Source of the DNA: Eggerthellales bacterium
GTDB taxonomy: Bacteria > Actinomycetota > Coriobacteriia > Coriobacteriales > Eggerthellaceae
Length of the DNA stretch: 45,312 nucleotides
Assembly (NCBI GenBank): GCA_029101185.1
Contig: JAQXQN010000089.1
Coordinates: forward strand, 1-45,312
Direction of reading: 5' to 3'
Shown: one piece after another, positions 7,744 to 16,279 of the stretch
Numbering within the stretch: position 1 is the first letter of the stretch
Layout: each line of letters starts with the position of its first letter
The notes under the pieces: generated by a model
What the model was told of the DNA's origin: nothing
Database searches by the model: none
Seen by the model: only the letters and a program-made list of their open reading frames with translations
Translations under genes and position numbers: made by a program

Positions 7744-8949
7744 CTATTTCAAGCCTTGTACAATCTCAAGGGTATCCTGGGCGATCATAAACTCCTCGTT
7801 GGTAGGGATCACGATGATCTTAACTGGTGAATTATCACGGGAGATAAAGCGCTCCTTGCCATGGTGCTTGGCTCGATTCTTCTCCTGATCAAGGATGATG
7901 CCAAGGGGCTGCAAACCTGCAAAGACGATACGCCTCATGCGGTCGCAATTCTCCCCCACGCCGGCAGTCATAACGATAGCGTCTACGCCGGCCATCTCCA
8001 CCATGTACTGGCCAAGCACCTTCCTGATGGAGTGGGCATACATGTCGTAAGCCAGTTCGCAGCGCTCATTGCCCGCTTCGGCACCCTTACGCACATCCCG
8101 CATGTCATTGCTCACACCGGAGACCCCAAGCAAGCCAGATTGCTTGTTCATCAGGTCGTTTACCTGTGCAGCGGTCAGCCCTTCTTTATTCATGAGATAA
8201 GGAATGATTGCCGGGTCAACAGATCCGCAGCGGGTACCCATCATAAGACCATCAAGGGGGGTGAATCCCATTGACGTATCAACGGCGATACCGTGGTCCA
8301 CGGCCGACATAGAGCATCCATTGCCAAGATGGCAGGTGATAATCTTAAGATCCTCTAGAGGACGCTCCATCAGTGCTGCACAGCGCTGGGCGATGTAGCG
8401 GTGCGAGGTGCCATGGGCACCATACTTTCGAATGCCATGCTTCATGCACAGGTCATAGGGCAAGGGGTACATATATGCCGATGGCGGCAGAGACTGGAAG
8501 AAGCTCGTGTCAAAGACCGCAACCTGAGGGGTATGGGGGGCAAGCTCCATACACACGTTAATGCAGTTTAGGGCAGGAGGATTATGCAATGGGGCCAGGT
8601 CGCACAATTCAGTGATCTTTGCAATAACGTCGTCATCAATCAGCACCGAGGAATCAAAGTAATTACCGCCATGAACAATTCTATGACCAATGGCGTCAAT
8701 CTGGTCAATGGAGGTGATGCCGGAGCGTTCAGAAGTAATCAGGGCGTTGAAAACCACTTCAAGGGCTTCCTTGTGGTCAGCCATGTACTGCTCAAAAATC
8801 CGTTCCTCTTTGTCAGCTCCATGACGGATATAGGAATCAGCACTACCAACGCGCTCGCACAGGCCCTTTGCGAGCATCTTGGGCTCATCTGTATCAATGA
8901 GCTGGTACTTCAATGATGATGAACCCGCGTTAATAACAAGAATGATCAC
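7744..8949 (-). CDS. ackA: Acetate kinase
   Basis: Makes ATP and acetate from acetyl-phosphate and ADP, the energy-yielding end of fermentation. Family motifs are all present: ILVINAGSSSLKYQL at the N-terminus, GHRIVHGG, HNPPAL, FDTSFF, the phosphate-binding CHLGNGCS and GTRCGSVDPA. Starting at the GTG at 8949 gives 401 residues, the normal family length; an in-frame GTG at 8991 would add 14 residues (including FSIDW) not usual in AckA. Neither start has a strong ribosome site, so the start is uncertain. It is convergent with pta. Confidence 0.95.
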   Translation of the reverse strand: MIILVINAGSSSLKYQLIDTDEPKMLAKGLCERVGSADSYIRHGADKEERIFEQYMADHKEALEVVFNALITSERSGITSIDQIDAIGHRIVHGGNYFDSSVLIDDDVIAKITELCDLAPLHNPPALNCINVCMELAPHTPQVAVFDTSFFQSLPPSAYMYPLPYDLCMKHGIRKYGAHGTSHRYIAQRCAALMERPLEDLKIITCHLGNGCSMSAVDHGIAVDTSMGFTPLDGLMMGTRCGSVDPAIIPYLMNKEGLTAAQVNDLMNKQSGLLGVSGVSNDMRDVRKGAEAGNERCELAYDMYAHSIRKVLGQYMVEMAGVDAIVMTAGVGENCDRMRRIVFAGLQPLGIILDQEKNRAKHHGKERFISRDNSPVKIIVIPTNEEFMIAQDTLEIVQGLK

Positions 8950-9054
8950 AATAATCCAATCGATCGAAAAGGGCAAAACGGGCGCCCTCACCCAACAACG
9001 TGATACACACAGATAACAAACTGGGTAGCAGTGTACGATATTTTGGATAGGAAA

Positions 9055-9333
9055 CTAGGAAAGCGACGTGTCAGTGGTTGTATCGTCGCCCCGTACGTCC
9101 AGTTTACCCATAAGCATGTCTACCTCTTGCTGGGCTCCATCAAGTTTCTCCCGCAAATAGGTAAGGAGTTCAACGCCACGTTTGTACTCACGGAGGCTTT
9201 CCTCAAGTTCTAGGGTGTTGCTCTCCAGGCTGGAGACAATTTGATCAAGTTGGGCAAGGGCCTCCTTGAATCGCAGGGAAGTTACATCCTGGCATTGATT
9301 GTTTGAAGAAGACGAAGCGTTCTGAACGTCCAT
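9055..9333 (-). CDS. xseB: Exodeoxyribonuclease VII small subunit
   Basis: Small partner of XseA in exonuclease VII, which degrades single-stranded DNA. It has 92 residues, slightly longer than the typical 60-80. The core LRFKEALAQLDQIVSSLES...LELEESLREYKRGVEL is the family helical hairpin. Short polar tails (SSSSNNQ at the N-terminus, DDTTTDTSLS at the C-terminus) surround it. AGAAAGG lies eight bases before the ATG. It is 38 bases downstream of xseA. Confidence 0.93.
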   Translation of the reverse strand: MDVQNASSSSNNQCQDVTSLRFKEALAQLDQIVSSLESNTLELEESLREYKRGVELLTYLREKLDGAQQEVDMLMGKLDVRGDDTTTDTSLS

Positions 9334-9371
9334 GAAACGACCTTTCTATATATACCGACTACATGCGCGGA

Positions 9372-10673
9372 CTACAAGCGCCCCTGAGGACCTTGCATAC
9401 GAGTGACCGAACAATCAAAGGAGCCATCGGAAAGGAATACGGTAACCTGGTCCCCCTTCTGAACCTGAGCTACGCTACGCACCAAATCACCTTGAGAATC
9501 CCGCGTCATGGAATACCCTCGCGCTAACACGGTAAGGGGAGACACGTCGTGAAGCCTGGAAGCCTTCAGGGCAATATCTGTCCCATAGGATTCAAGCATC
9601 ATTTTGCCGAGACTCACAAGGCGTTGAGAACTGATGTCGAGAGATGCGTGTAGTCCTTGAAAGGTACGGGGGATCGCTGATTCCAGCCGCTCCCCAAGCA
9701 TGTCTAAGGTAAGTGCATCAGCTGCAAACAGGTTCATAGGGTCTTTCATGCAAGGATGCTGAGCCAGAAGACCGAGCCTTCCCTCATGTACGGCCAAAAT
9801 CCGCTCCTGGGCAGAAGACATCCGTACCAGCATGCCCTCAAGCGTTGCCTTCAGGGTTTCCTTTTCCGGAACCACCGCCTGAGCGGCGCCCGTGGGTGTA
9901 GATGCCCTGAAATCAGCCACCAGATCTGCAATCGTAGTATCAGGTTCATGTCCGATACCGGTAACAACAGGAACACGTAGCGCCCGAATCTGCCGCGCGA
10001 GAGCCTCGTCGCTAAAGGGAAGCAAATCCTCAAAGCTACCACCGCCCCGCACAAGAAGCACCACGTCGCAGCCAGCGGACTCGCATACCCGAAGCCCTGA
10101 AATGAGCGCCTGTGGCGCCTGAGCCCCCTCCACGGGGACCCCGGCAACAAGCACCTTCGCAACAGGAAACCTACGGCGAAGCGTCCTGAGCACGTCATGA
10201 ATCGCGTCACCCCGGGGCGAGGTAACCACCCCAATACACTCAGGCAGCTGAGGAAGCCTGCGCTTAATCGCAGGATCCATCAAGCCTTCAGCCTGGAGTT
10301 TACGGGATAACTGCTCAATCTTTAACCGAAGGTCACCCTGACCAAACGGGGCAAGAGAGAAGACATCAAAATTCATCCTGCCCTTGGGCGCGTACAGGGT
10401 AAACCTGCCTGTGACCAGCACCTTCATGCCCACTTGCAACTGCATGCCAGAATGGGCATAGCGGTTGTTCCACATCATGCACGGAAGAGAGGCACCCTGG
10501 TCCTTTATGGTGAAATACACGGCCTTGTACCCAGACTTGCTATTGACCTCGGACACTTCGCCAAGGATGCACAGGGTGAGAGACTCCAGGCGTGCTTTCG
10601 CAACGCCTAGGGCCTCAGACACCATCAGATGCTGGGGGGTTTCACCTGGGGATGAAACGTGCTCAAGGAGCAT
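9372..10673 (-). CDS. xseA: Exodeoxyribonuclease VII large subunit
   Basis: Catalytic subunit of exonuclease VII, 433 residues. An N-terminal OB-fold (about residues 30-115, with LCILGEVSEVNSKSGYKAVYFTIKD) binds single-stranded DNA. The catalytic part contains IGVVTSPRGDAIHDVL, LLVRGGGSFEDLLPF, VVTGIGHEPDTTIADLVAD and RASTPTGAAQ. A helical C-terminal region follows, with LARGYSMTRD. The ATG at 10673 is 12 bases after the upstream peptidase gene, and AGGG in that gene's last codons can serve as the ribosome site. It forms an operon with xseB. Confidence 0.96.
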   Translation of the reverse strand: MLLEHVSSPGETPQHLMVSEALGVAKARLESLTLCILGEVSEVNSKSGYKAVYFTIKDQGASLPCMMWNNRYAHSGMQLQVGMKVLVTGRFTLYAPKGRMNFDVFSLAPFGQGDLRLKIEQLSRKLQAEGLMDPAIKRRLPQLPECIGVVTSPRGDAIHDVLRTLRRRFPVAKVLVAGVPVEGAQAPQALISGLRVCESAGCDVVLLVRGGGSFEDLLPFSDEALARQIRALRVPVVTGIGHEPDTTIADLVADFRASTPTGAAQAVVPEKETLKATLEGMLVRMSSAQERILAVHEGRLGLLAQHPCMKDPMNLFAADALTLDMLGERLESAIPRTFQGLHASLDISSQRLVSLGKMMLESYGTDIALKASRLHDVSPLTVLARGYSMTRDSQGDLVRSVAQVQKGDQVTVFLSDGSFDCSVTRMQGPQGRL

Positions 10674-10685
10674 GAACGCTCAACC

Positions 10686-11336
10686 CTAATCTCGAGAGAC
10701 AATAAGCAGGTAAATGAGCTGCAACGCAGAGCTGAGGGCAGCAGCCACGTAGGTAAGGGCGCAAGCGGTAAGCACCTTGTGCGCGCCGGCAACCTCAACC
10801 TGGTTCATGCCACAGGCCTTCAGGTACCCGATACCCCGCCTTGAGGCATCAAACTCTACCGGCAAGGTAACCAACTGAAAGGCCATAACCGCCGCAAACA
10901 GTAGGATGCCAATATTCACCAGGTCAAAACTCTGGATGAATATACCCAGGAAGAACACGATCATCCAAGCGTTAGAGGCAAGGTTTACCACCGGAACCAT
11001 AGCGGAGCGAATCTTCATGAACGTATATCCAGTTGCATACTGCTCCGCATGACCCATTTCATGAACCGCGGTGGCAACGGCGGTAATGGACGTCTGCCCA
11101 TAGGAATCCGGACCAAGGGTGACGGCATTGGTGCGAGGGTCGAAAAAGTCCTGACCTTGTCTTCCCCTATTTACACCCACACCGGGAATCTGCTTGTCAC
11201 GGGACATGCGATAGGCCATATCGGCACCGGTGATGTTCCAGGAGCAGGCAACCTTGCTGTACTTCTTCAGGTTATGGGAGACGTACCACTGCGAAGCCAG
11301 TCCAATGATGAGGGTCAGACCGAACAACAGATACAT
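10686..11336 (-). CDS. Zinc metallopeptidase, YugP-like membrane protein
   Basis: Predicted membrane-bound zinc protease of the YugP (neutral zinc metallopeptidase) family; the substrate is unknown. The zinc motif is HEMGH at about residues 92-96, with a conserved downstream Glu in LPVEFDASRRG as a likely third ligand. Hydrophobic spans are at the N-terminus (about 2-17), around residues 115-165 (two spans) and near the C-terminus. The ATG at 11336 is preceded by AGGAG five bases upstream; a GTG two codons earlier would overlap that ribosome site. It lies between rnd and xseA, all on the minus strand. Confidence 0.88.
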   Translation of the reverse strand: MYLLFGLTLIIGLASQWYVSHNLKKYSKVACSWNITGADMAYRMSRDKQIPGVGVNRGRQGQDFFDPRTNAVTLGPDSYGQTSITAVATAVHEMGHAEQYATGYTFMKIRSAMVPVVNLASNAWMIVFFLGIFIQSFDLVNIGILLFAAVMAFQLVTLPVEFDASRRGIGYLKACGMNQVEVAGAHKVLTACALTYVAAALSSALQLIYLLIVSRD

Positions 11337-11403
11337 GTGCACTCCTATCCAAAGAAATGGTGTGGCTACGAGCCAATTACAATAATCAGGAACAATTGTA
11401 CGA

Positions 11404-12570
11404 CTATTTTGAGGTGCGAGCGTGCCACAACACAGGCGTTACCGTCACGGCACCATTATTCACACAGAGTCCAATCTCTCCATTGCAAAGAGCCTGAAGT
11501 TCCTCCCCTACAATTTCTTTGCGCCAGCCACGCATCAACTGGGTCTGATTGCCCTTACCCCGGGCAATGCTCACCAGATCATCGTGGGAAGCAAGCACCC
11601 CAAAAGCCAAACCAGATTCCCTTGCCCTTTGTCTGACCAGAGCAGACATGAGATCAACCTGAGCATCCACATTCGCCTCGGGCTTAGATTTAATCTGCAC
11701 CGTTGGCCAGGTGGAGGGGTCGGACTCAAGGGCCGCGAGGCACAGGGCAAGCACCGCACGGGAATCGGCCATGCTTAAGGTCCGCTTGACGTTTCTGACT
11801 ATGAACAAATCATCAAGGGTTTTTGGCTCCCGCTTACAGATCTCAAGAACCTGCTCATCGGTGATGATCCATTTGCGCGGCACATTTCGACGCATTGCCT
11901 GACGTTCTCTCCACGCACAGACCTTTTGAGCAATGGCAATCTGAGCCCCATGCAGCTGGTTGACGCGTTTGAGCTTAAGGAAGCGCTCATCAGGGTCGGG
12001 ATCGAAATGCTCCGGATCCACCATATCCTGGAAATCTGGGGTGAGCCAATCGAGCCTGCCCATATCGGCAAGCTTTTTGGTCATGGATTTATACAGGTCA
12101 GGCAGGTATATCACATCATCAAGTGCGTATTGTATCTGCGAGTCAGTCAGAGGCCGCCTGCTCCAATCCGTATAAGAATCCGCCTTCTTCAGGTGCACGC
12201 CGCACTCCATGGAAACCAGCGGGCCGTACCCAATCTGAATGTTGTCGCAGAGCAGTGCCGCGGCGACCTGGGTATCAAAAATGGGCCGTGGGATAACGCC
12301 CAACTCGTGATGGATAATCTCCAGGTCCTGATGGGCAGCATGAAACACCTTGACGATGCCGGGGTCCTCTAGAAGTGGGACAAGGGGTCGAAGGTCCTTA
12401 ACCGCAAAAGGGTCAATGGCCACAGCCTCTTGGTCGGTGGAAATCTGCAGCAGACACAGCTGTGCCCAATAGGTCTTTTCCCGAAGGAATTCTGTATCAA
12501 TGCACAGCAGGGAGGAGTTTTTTGCGCGGTTAACAAAAGCCTTAAACTGCTTTTGGTCGGTAATCAGCAA
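11404..12570 (-). CDS. rnd: Ribonuclease D (3'-5' exoribonuclease)
   Basis: Trims tRNA and other RNA 3' ends. The 388-residue protein has the DEDD exonuclease residues in order: IDTEFLRE (DxE), HAAHQDLEI, FDTQVAAALL and YALDDVIYLPDLY (YxxxD). An HRDC-type domain follows at about residues 205-290, with a second helical part at the C-terminus. The start is a TTG at 12570, preceded by AAAGGA with seven-base spacing. It is divergent from the lipid kinase gene, with an 79-base shared control region. Confidence 0.93.
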   Translation of the reverse strand: MLITDQKQFKAFVNRAKNSSLLCIDTEFLREKTYWAQLCLLQISTDQEAVAIDPFAVKDLRPLVPLLEDPGIVKVFHAAHQDLEIIHHELGVIPRPIFDTQVAAALLCDNIQIGYGPLVSMECGVHLKKADSYTDWSRRPLTDSQIQYALDDVIYLPDLYKSMTKKLADMGRLDWLTPDFQDMVDPEHFDPDPDERFLKLKRVNQLHGAQIAIAQKVCAWRERQAMRRNVPRKWIITDEQVLEICKREPKTLDDLFIVRNVKRTLSMADSRAVLALCLAALESDPSTWPTVQIKSKPEANVDAQVDLMSALVRQRARESGLAFGVLASHDDLVSIARGKGNQTQLMRGWRKEIVGEELQALCNGEIGLCVNNGAVTVTPVLWHARTSK

Positions 12571-12649
12571 CGGATATCCTTTGATAGTGTGTCAGACGAA
12601 AAATTGCTCTATCATTCTAACGGTAATGTGCGCATGAAGGGGAGTTTCC

Positions 12650-13558
12650 ATGAAAGTGCTAATCATCAACAACCTCAGTTCGGGAAACCATGGCGGAGGG
12701 CTCTACGACTTCATTCGGTCATTCGTCCGCGACGGAGATGACATCACCATCAGGTCTACAGACTCCACCACCCCCATCGAATCACTGCTCTACGATGCCA
12801 CCGAGTTTGACCTGGTGGTGCCATCCGGAGGTGACGGCACGCTGACCTCAGTCCTGTACTCCCTCTGCGGAACCGGGGTCAGGGTGCTTCCCCATCCCGC
12901 AGGAACTGCAAACCTGCTTGCCCTCAACCTGAAGGAGCCTTCTGAGGCTCACGCCCTGGCAAAACTTGCACGGGAGGGCAAGGACCTCACCTTCGACATG
13001 GGAGAGATCACCTGCTCCGACGGAAAGAAGCTGGGGTTCTCAATCATCGCAGGGGCGGGCTATGATGCAGCAATCATGGAGGACGCCCGACCTGCAAAGC
13101 AGGCTTTCGGCATGTTCGCCTACTACCTTGCCGCCGGCACCAATATCACCCCTCAGGTGTCCAAGCTCAAAGTGACCATCGATGACACGGTGGTTGAGAC
13201 CGAGGGCCTTGGGGTGCTTCTCATCAACTTCTCCAAGCTTCAGTTTGACCTTTCCATCACCCACGACAACCTTCCTCGGGACGGAAAGCTAGAGGTTGCC
13301 ATTCTCAAAGCCAAAAACGCCCCTGAACTGCTCCCCGCCCTGTTTGCCGCAGTCCTTGATAAGGAGGGCAAGAACCCTAACCGAAGCGGTGCCCTTGAAG
13401 TGTATCGAGGCGCTACGGTGCGCGTTGAGGCGGACCCACCCCTAGACATTCAGTTTGATGGCGAAGTGAACGGGGCCACCACCCCATTCGTTGCCCGGGT
13501 GATTCCAGATGCAGTGCGCATCGTCCTTACCGACGAAGCCTACGAGCTGTTTTCTTAA
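12650..13558 (+). CDS. Diacylglycerol/sphingosine-type lipid kinase family protein
   Basis: Probably phosphorylates diacylglycerol or a related lipid, as in the DgkB/YegS family. Residues 1-120 contain the catalytic domain with VPSGGDGTLTSVLY (the GGDGT nucleotide site) and HPAGTANLLA; the C-terminal beta-domain contains AGAGYDAAIM. The length of 302 residues fits the family. A GGGGAG ribosome site precedes the ATG. The stop overlaps that of the convergent terC-like gene through the shared TTAA. The exact lipid substrate cannot be told from sequence. Confidence 0.88.
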   Translation: MKVLIINNLSSGNHGGGLYDFIRSFVRDGDDITIRSTDSTTPIESLLYDATEFDLVVPSGGDGTLTSVLYSLCGTGVRVLPHPAGTANLLALNLKEPSEAHALAKLAREGKDLTFDMGEITCSDGKKLGFSIIAGAGYDAAIMEDARPAKQAFGMFAYYLAAGTNITPQVSKLKVTIDDTVVETEGLGVLLINFSKLQFDLSITHDNLPRDGKLEVAILKAKNAPELLPALFAAVLDKEGKNPNRSGALEVYRGATVRVEADPPLDIQFDGEVNGATTPFVARVIPDAVRIVLTDEAYELFS

Positions 13559-14379
13559 GACTCAGACTGCTGCTGAGACTCAGACTGCAGCATATTTGCG
13601 GACTGTTTCTGATTCAGTGAGTCGTAGCGCATCTGGATAAGCTCAAGAACGAATGCAAACACCATGGCCACGTAGATCATGAGCTTCTCTACATGCATGC
13701 CCAAAAGCTCCACACCGCAGTAAATACCCAAGGAGTCGGTGACCAAAAGTAGACCAATAGCCACAATGAAGGTAAGGGCCAGGATGGTCATCTGAGGGTG
13801 GGAGTTAATGAAGTCAGAGACCCAATCGATAAAGACCATCATAAACAGGATGGCAATAAGCACCGCAAGGATCATGACAATAAGATGATCAGCAAGCCCC
13901 ACCGCGGTGATGACCGAGTCAATGGAAAACACCACATCCATGACAAGAATAGTGCCAACCGCCTGGGGCAATCCGATAAGCTTTGCCGCGGCGTGGACCT
14001 CCTCATGACTGGTGGCCTTTACCTCCGCAAACATGGAGCGAAGCTCAGAGATGCCCTTATAGATGAGATATGCGCCACCAAGAAGCAAGACGATGTCTCG
14101 GGTTGAGATGCCATGGGAATAAAATCCCAGGTCAATAGTGAATAAAGGATTGGTAAGGCTTACCAGGAAGGACGCGAAGCACAAAAACAGGCATCTCGAG
14201 AGCAGGGCCGCCGCAAGACCAAGCTTACGGCCGATATGCTGCTGATGCTCAGGAAGCCGGTTTGTAGTAATGGCGATGAACACAATGTTGTCAACGCCAA
14301 GCACAATCTCAAGAAAAATCAGGGTTATAAGCGAAATCCACGCTTCTGGTGTAGCAAATACAGAGAACAACTCAAGCAC
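13555..14379 (-). CDS. TerC family integral membrane protein
   Basis: Polytopic inner-membrane protein of the TerC family (metal-ion efflux or metalation of exported proteins in characterised members). About seven hydrophobic spans are visible in 274 residues. The conserved acidic signatures are EIVLGVDNIVFI in the first span and MDVVFSIDSVITAVG in the middle; these Asp/Glu residues are the proposed metal ligands. The C-terminus is Gln/Ser-rich (QSESQQQSES). The start is a GTG at 14379 with GGGAG six bases upstream. A tellurite phenotype is not implied. Confidence 0.9.
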   Translation of the reverse strand: MLELFSVFATPEAWISLITLIFLEIVLGVDNIVFIAITTNRLPEHQQHIGRKLGLAAALLSRCLFLCFASFLVSLTNPLFTIDLGFYSHGISTRDIVLLLGGAYLIYKGISELRSMFAEVKATSHEEVHAAAKLIGLPQAVGTILVMDVVFSIDSVITAVGLADHLIVMILAVLIAILFMMVFIDWVSDFINSHPQMTILALTFIVAIGLLLVTDSLGIYCGVELLGMHVEKLMIYVAMVFAFVLELIQMRYDSLNQKQSANMLQSESQQQSES

Positions 14380-14572
14380 GTCAATCTCCCTTCACATCGC
14401 GCACCCCCATACCCATGGGCGTAGCTCTATTCATACAAAGCCTTGTCCATGAGTCTCGTTATTTAATGCGCGCCAGGAATAATCCGAGATTGTTGACGTG
14501 CACCGTCTAAGACGGCAACTACTCCCTCACCAACTTGTTGAAATTGTAGCACAAGGCCCCCAAGACCCCCCG

Positions 14573-14581
14573 TGGTATACT
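14573..14581 (+). promoter_or_regulatory. Possible extended -10 promoter
   Basis: TGGTATACT matches an extended -10 (TGnTATAAT-like) and is the same word as in the dinB promoter. It lies 72 bases before the ATG of the membrane-anchored protein at 14653. No good -35 is seen 17 bases upstream. The rest of the 273-base gap (14380-14652) shows only a short inverted repeat CCGTC-TAA-GACGG and no other recognisable element. Confidence 0.4.
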
Positions 14582-14652
14582 TACTGTTCGTAACGAATAC
14601 GTCATTTCGCACAAATAGGCGTCATATGGCACGTAACCCGCAAAGGAACCCC

Positions 14653-15492
14653 ATGAACCCTTTCAAGAAAGACCCTCAAACGGAACAGGACACCCAAGGA
14701 CCTATCAGGTACCCCGATGCCAGTGCGCTTCGACGGCCCTTTGATCCTCCTAAGTACGTAATCCTTACCTGTCTGGCAGGAGCGCTTGCCGCTGCCGCAT
14801 TAGCCTGGTTTTTCATGGGAGACGTACTTGATGAGGTGCTCCACGGAGAGGAGCGCAAACAGGCCCAGATTGAGGAAAATCTCAACAGGGATATCTCCTA
14901 TAGGCTTGTGCCCATAGACACCTTCGTGCCCATGTCTGACGGGGAAATCCGCACCTATCTTGAGGAAAACGGCCTCACCTATTACGAAGAGCCTGTAGAG
15001 CCTGTGATGGTGGAAAATGACGAAGGAGAACTGGTTGAGTCCTATCCAGAGACTGAGGGCGTTGATCTGTTTGTGATACCTGAGGACGTGTCCCTTGAGT
15101 TTGTGCAGGCGGAGTTCCCTTACGGTATTGATTACGGCATCTCCGGGCTGAATGGCACCAAGGCTTCCCAGATCCTGGTTGGTTCTTGGCGTATTGTCTA
15201 TGACCGGGGAGATTACACCTCCGTTGCAATCAAATATTGCGACTTCTCCTCTACCGATGGCGAGAGCGCCGTTAACGCCGCGATAACTGCCATGGGTTGG
15301 GCGGAAAACGAGACCTTCGTGGAAACCGAGGCCGGTGTTGACTCTTGGGGTAACACCTATCGTCAGGGAAACATCGAGATTGACGGGAAGACCTACAGCT
15401 GGAAGGTGTCCGCATGCAATCTGAACAATGCGTTTGACATTAAGGGCTTGCCAGAGGATGCTCAGTACGTGGGAATCCGCATTACTGCGTAA
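14653..15492 (+). CDS. Membrane-anchored protein of unknown function
   Basis: I do not recognise a family. From the ATG at 14653 (AAAGGA five bases upstream; the frame is open to 14572 but without such a site) the product has 279 residues. A polar, proline-containing cytoplasmic segment of about 34 residues is followed by one hydrophobic span (about 35-56, ILTCLAGALAAAALAWFFM). A long acidic external part follows, with a stretch rich in Glu and Val (EEPVEPVMVENDEGE) and a compact C-terminal region containing SWRIVYDRGDY and YSWKVSACNLNNAFD. It is probably a signal-anchor protein facing outward. It stands alone between the terC-like gene and the tRNA cluster, both on the other strand. Confidence 0.7.
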   Translation: MNPFKKDPQTEQDTQGPIRYPDASALRRPFDPPKYVILTCLAGALAAAALAWFFMGDVLDEVLHGEERKQAQIEENLNRDISYRLVPIDTFVPMSDGEIRTYLEENGLTYYEEPVEPVMVENDEGELVESYPETEGVDLFVIPEDVSLEFVQAEFPYGIDYGISGLNGTKASQILVGSWRIVYDRGDYTSVAIKYCDFSSTDGESAVNAAITAMGWAENETFVETEAGVDSWGNTYRQGNIEIDGKTYSWKVSACNLNNAFDIKGLPEDAQYVGIRITA

Positions 15493-15525
15493 GGGACAAC
15501 AGAACCGTCCATGCACACATGATTA

Positions 15526-15553
15526 CAAATGGGGCCCGAGAGGGTCCCATTTG
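15526..15553 (+). terminator. Hairpin downstream of the membrane-anchored gene
   Basis: CAAATGGGGCCC (15526-15537) pairs with GGGTCCCATTTG (15542-15553), one G-U pair, around a GAGA loop. It is 33 bases after the stop at 15492. There is no run of T on either side, so it may be a weak or factor-assisted terminator separating this gene from the opposing tRNA cluster. Confidence 0.45.
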
Positions 15554-15560
15554 TATCGAC

Positions 15561-15593
15561 AAACATAAAAACAGCCGCCCAGGAGGCGGCTGT
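15561..15593 (-). terminator. Terminator of the tRNA cluster
   Basis: Read on the minus strand, ACAGCCGCC pairs perfectly with GGCGGCTGT around a five-base loop, then a T-rich tract (TTTTTATGTTT) follows. It lies just after the first tRNA-Gly gene, the last gene in the minus-strand tRNA transcript. Confidence 0.82.
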
Positions 15594-15600
15594 GAGTTTC

Positions 15601-15676
15601 TGGAGCGGACAACGGGGCTCGAACCCGCGACCCCAACCTTGGCAAGGTTGTGCTCTACCAACTGAGCCATGTCCGC
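15601..15676 (-). tRNA. tRNA-Gly(GCC), copy 1
   Basis: A 76-base cloverleaf on the minus strand starting GCGGACA and ending TGTCCGC-T-CCA, with the CCA encoded. The anticodon loop TTGCCAA gives GCC (Gly, GGC/GGU). The T-arm GCGGGTTCGAGCCCCG and the D-arm GGCTCAGTTGGTAGAGC are normal. It is identical base for base to the copy at 15799-15874. Confidence 0.97.
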
Positions 15677-15681
15677 ATGTA

Positions 15682-15755
15682 TGGAGGCGAGAACCGGATT
15701 CGAACCGGTGGTGAGGGCTTTGCAGGCCCCTGCCTTACCACTTGGCCATCTCGCC
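15682..15755 (-). tRNA. tRNA-Cys(GCA)
   Basis: A 74-base minus-strand cloverleaf starting GGCGAGA and ending with encoded CCA. The anticodon loop CTGCAAA reads GCA (Cys). The T-arm is CCGGTTCGAATCCGG. It lies between two identical tRNA-Gly genes, only five bases from copy 1. Confidence 0.96.
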
Positions 15756-15763
15756 ATCTTGTC

Positions 15764-15789
15764 AAAAGCGGCCTCAGTGAAGAGGCCGC
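15764..15789 (-). terminator. Weak hairpin terminator inside the tRNA cluster
   Basis: GCGGCCTC (15768-15775) pairs perfectly with GAGGCCGC (15782-15789). On the minus strand it is followed by four T. It lies between tRNA-Gly copy 2 and tRNA-Cys, so it may lower expression of the distal Cys and Gly genes, or act as a processing stem. Confidence 0.55.
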
Positions 15790-15798
15790 GTTACAAGC

Positions 15799-15874
15799 TG
15801 GAGCGGACAACGGGGCTCGAACCCGCGACCCCAACCTTGGCAAGGTTGTGCTCTACCAACTGAGCCATGTCCGC
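15799..15874 (-). tRNA. tRNA-Gly(GCC), copy 2
   Basis: A 76-base cloverleaf identical to the copy at 15601-15676, with anticodon GCC and encoded CCA. It is the second gene of the cluster, just after tRNA-Val. The duplication raises the dose of a tRNA for the preferred Gly codons GGC and GGT. Confidence 0.97.
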
Positions 15875-15878
15875 AAAA

Positions 15879-15953
<75 letters not shown>

Positions 15954-15997
15954 GATTTCGTGCTTTCGATTTCTCTCAGCGCCGAACGCGAGTAGTT

Positions 15998-16026
15998 ATA
16001 TTACGCCTTTTATTCCGTCATTGCAA
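15998..16026 (-). promoter_or_regulatory. Promoter of the Val-Gly-Cys-Gly tRNA cluster
   Basis: On the minus strand TTGCAA (plus 16021-16026) and TAATAT (plus 15998-16003) are separated by exactly 17 bases, a standard -35/-10 pair. It lies 44 bases upstream of tRNA-Val. The remaining 16027-16139 holds nothing I can recognise. Confidence 0.7.
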
Positions 16027-16139
16027 GCATGAATTTGATCTTTTTTGGAAAATGTTCCTGCGGAAGATCCGCGAAGGGTCAATGTGACCGCCCATCAATG
16101 GAGCAGAAGCGTCGGGCCTTGGCGGAGCCAAGAGGATAC

Positions 16140-16164
16140 AAAAAGAGCCCGCCTAGCGGGCTCT
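16140..16164 (-). terminator. Terminator after tRNA-Leu
   Basis: AGAGCCCGC (16144-16152) pairs perfectly with GCGGGCTCT (16156-16164) around a three-base loop. On the minus strand four to five T follow. It ends the tRNA-Leu transcript before the other tRNA cluster. Confidence 0.8.
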
Positions 16165-16174
16165 GTAATGTGCA

Positions 16175-16263
16175 TGGTGTCGGAGGCGGGATTTGAACCC
16201 GCACGCCCGAGTTGTAGGCACTAGCACCTCAAGCTAGCGTGTCTGCCGTTCCACCACTCCGAC
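16175..16263 (-). tRNA. tRNA-Leu(GAG)
   Basis: An 89-base class II tRNA on the minus strand, starting GTCGGAG and ending CTCCGAC-A-CCA, with a long variable arm (TGCCTACAACTCGGGCGTG). The anticodon loop TTGAGGT, closed by CTAGC/GCTAG, reads GAG (Leu, CUC/CUU). It has its own promoter and terminator. Confidence 0.96.
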
Positions 16264-16279
16264 GAGGTTGCGAATAAGT

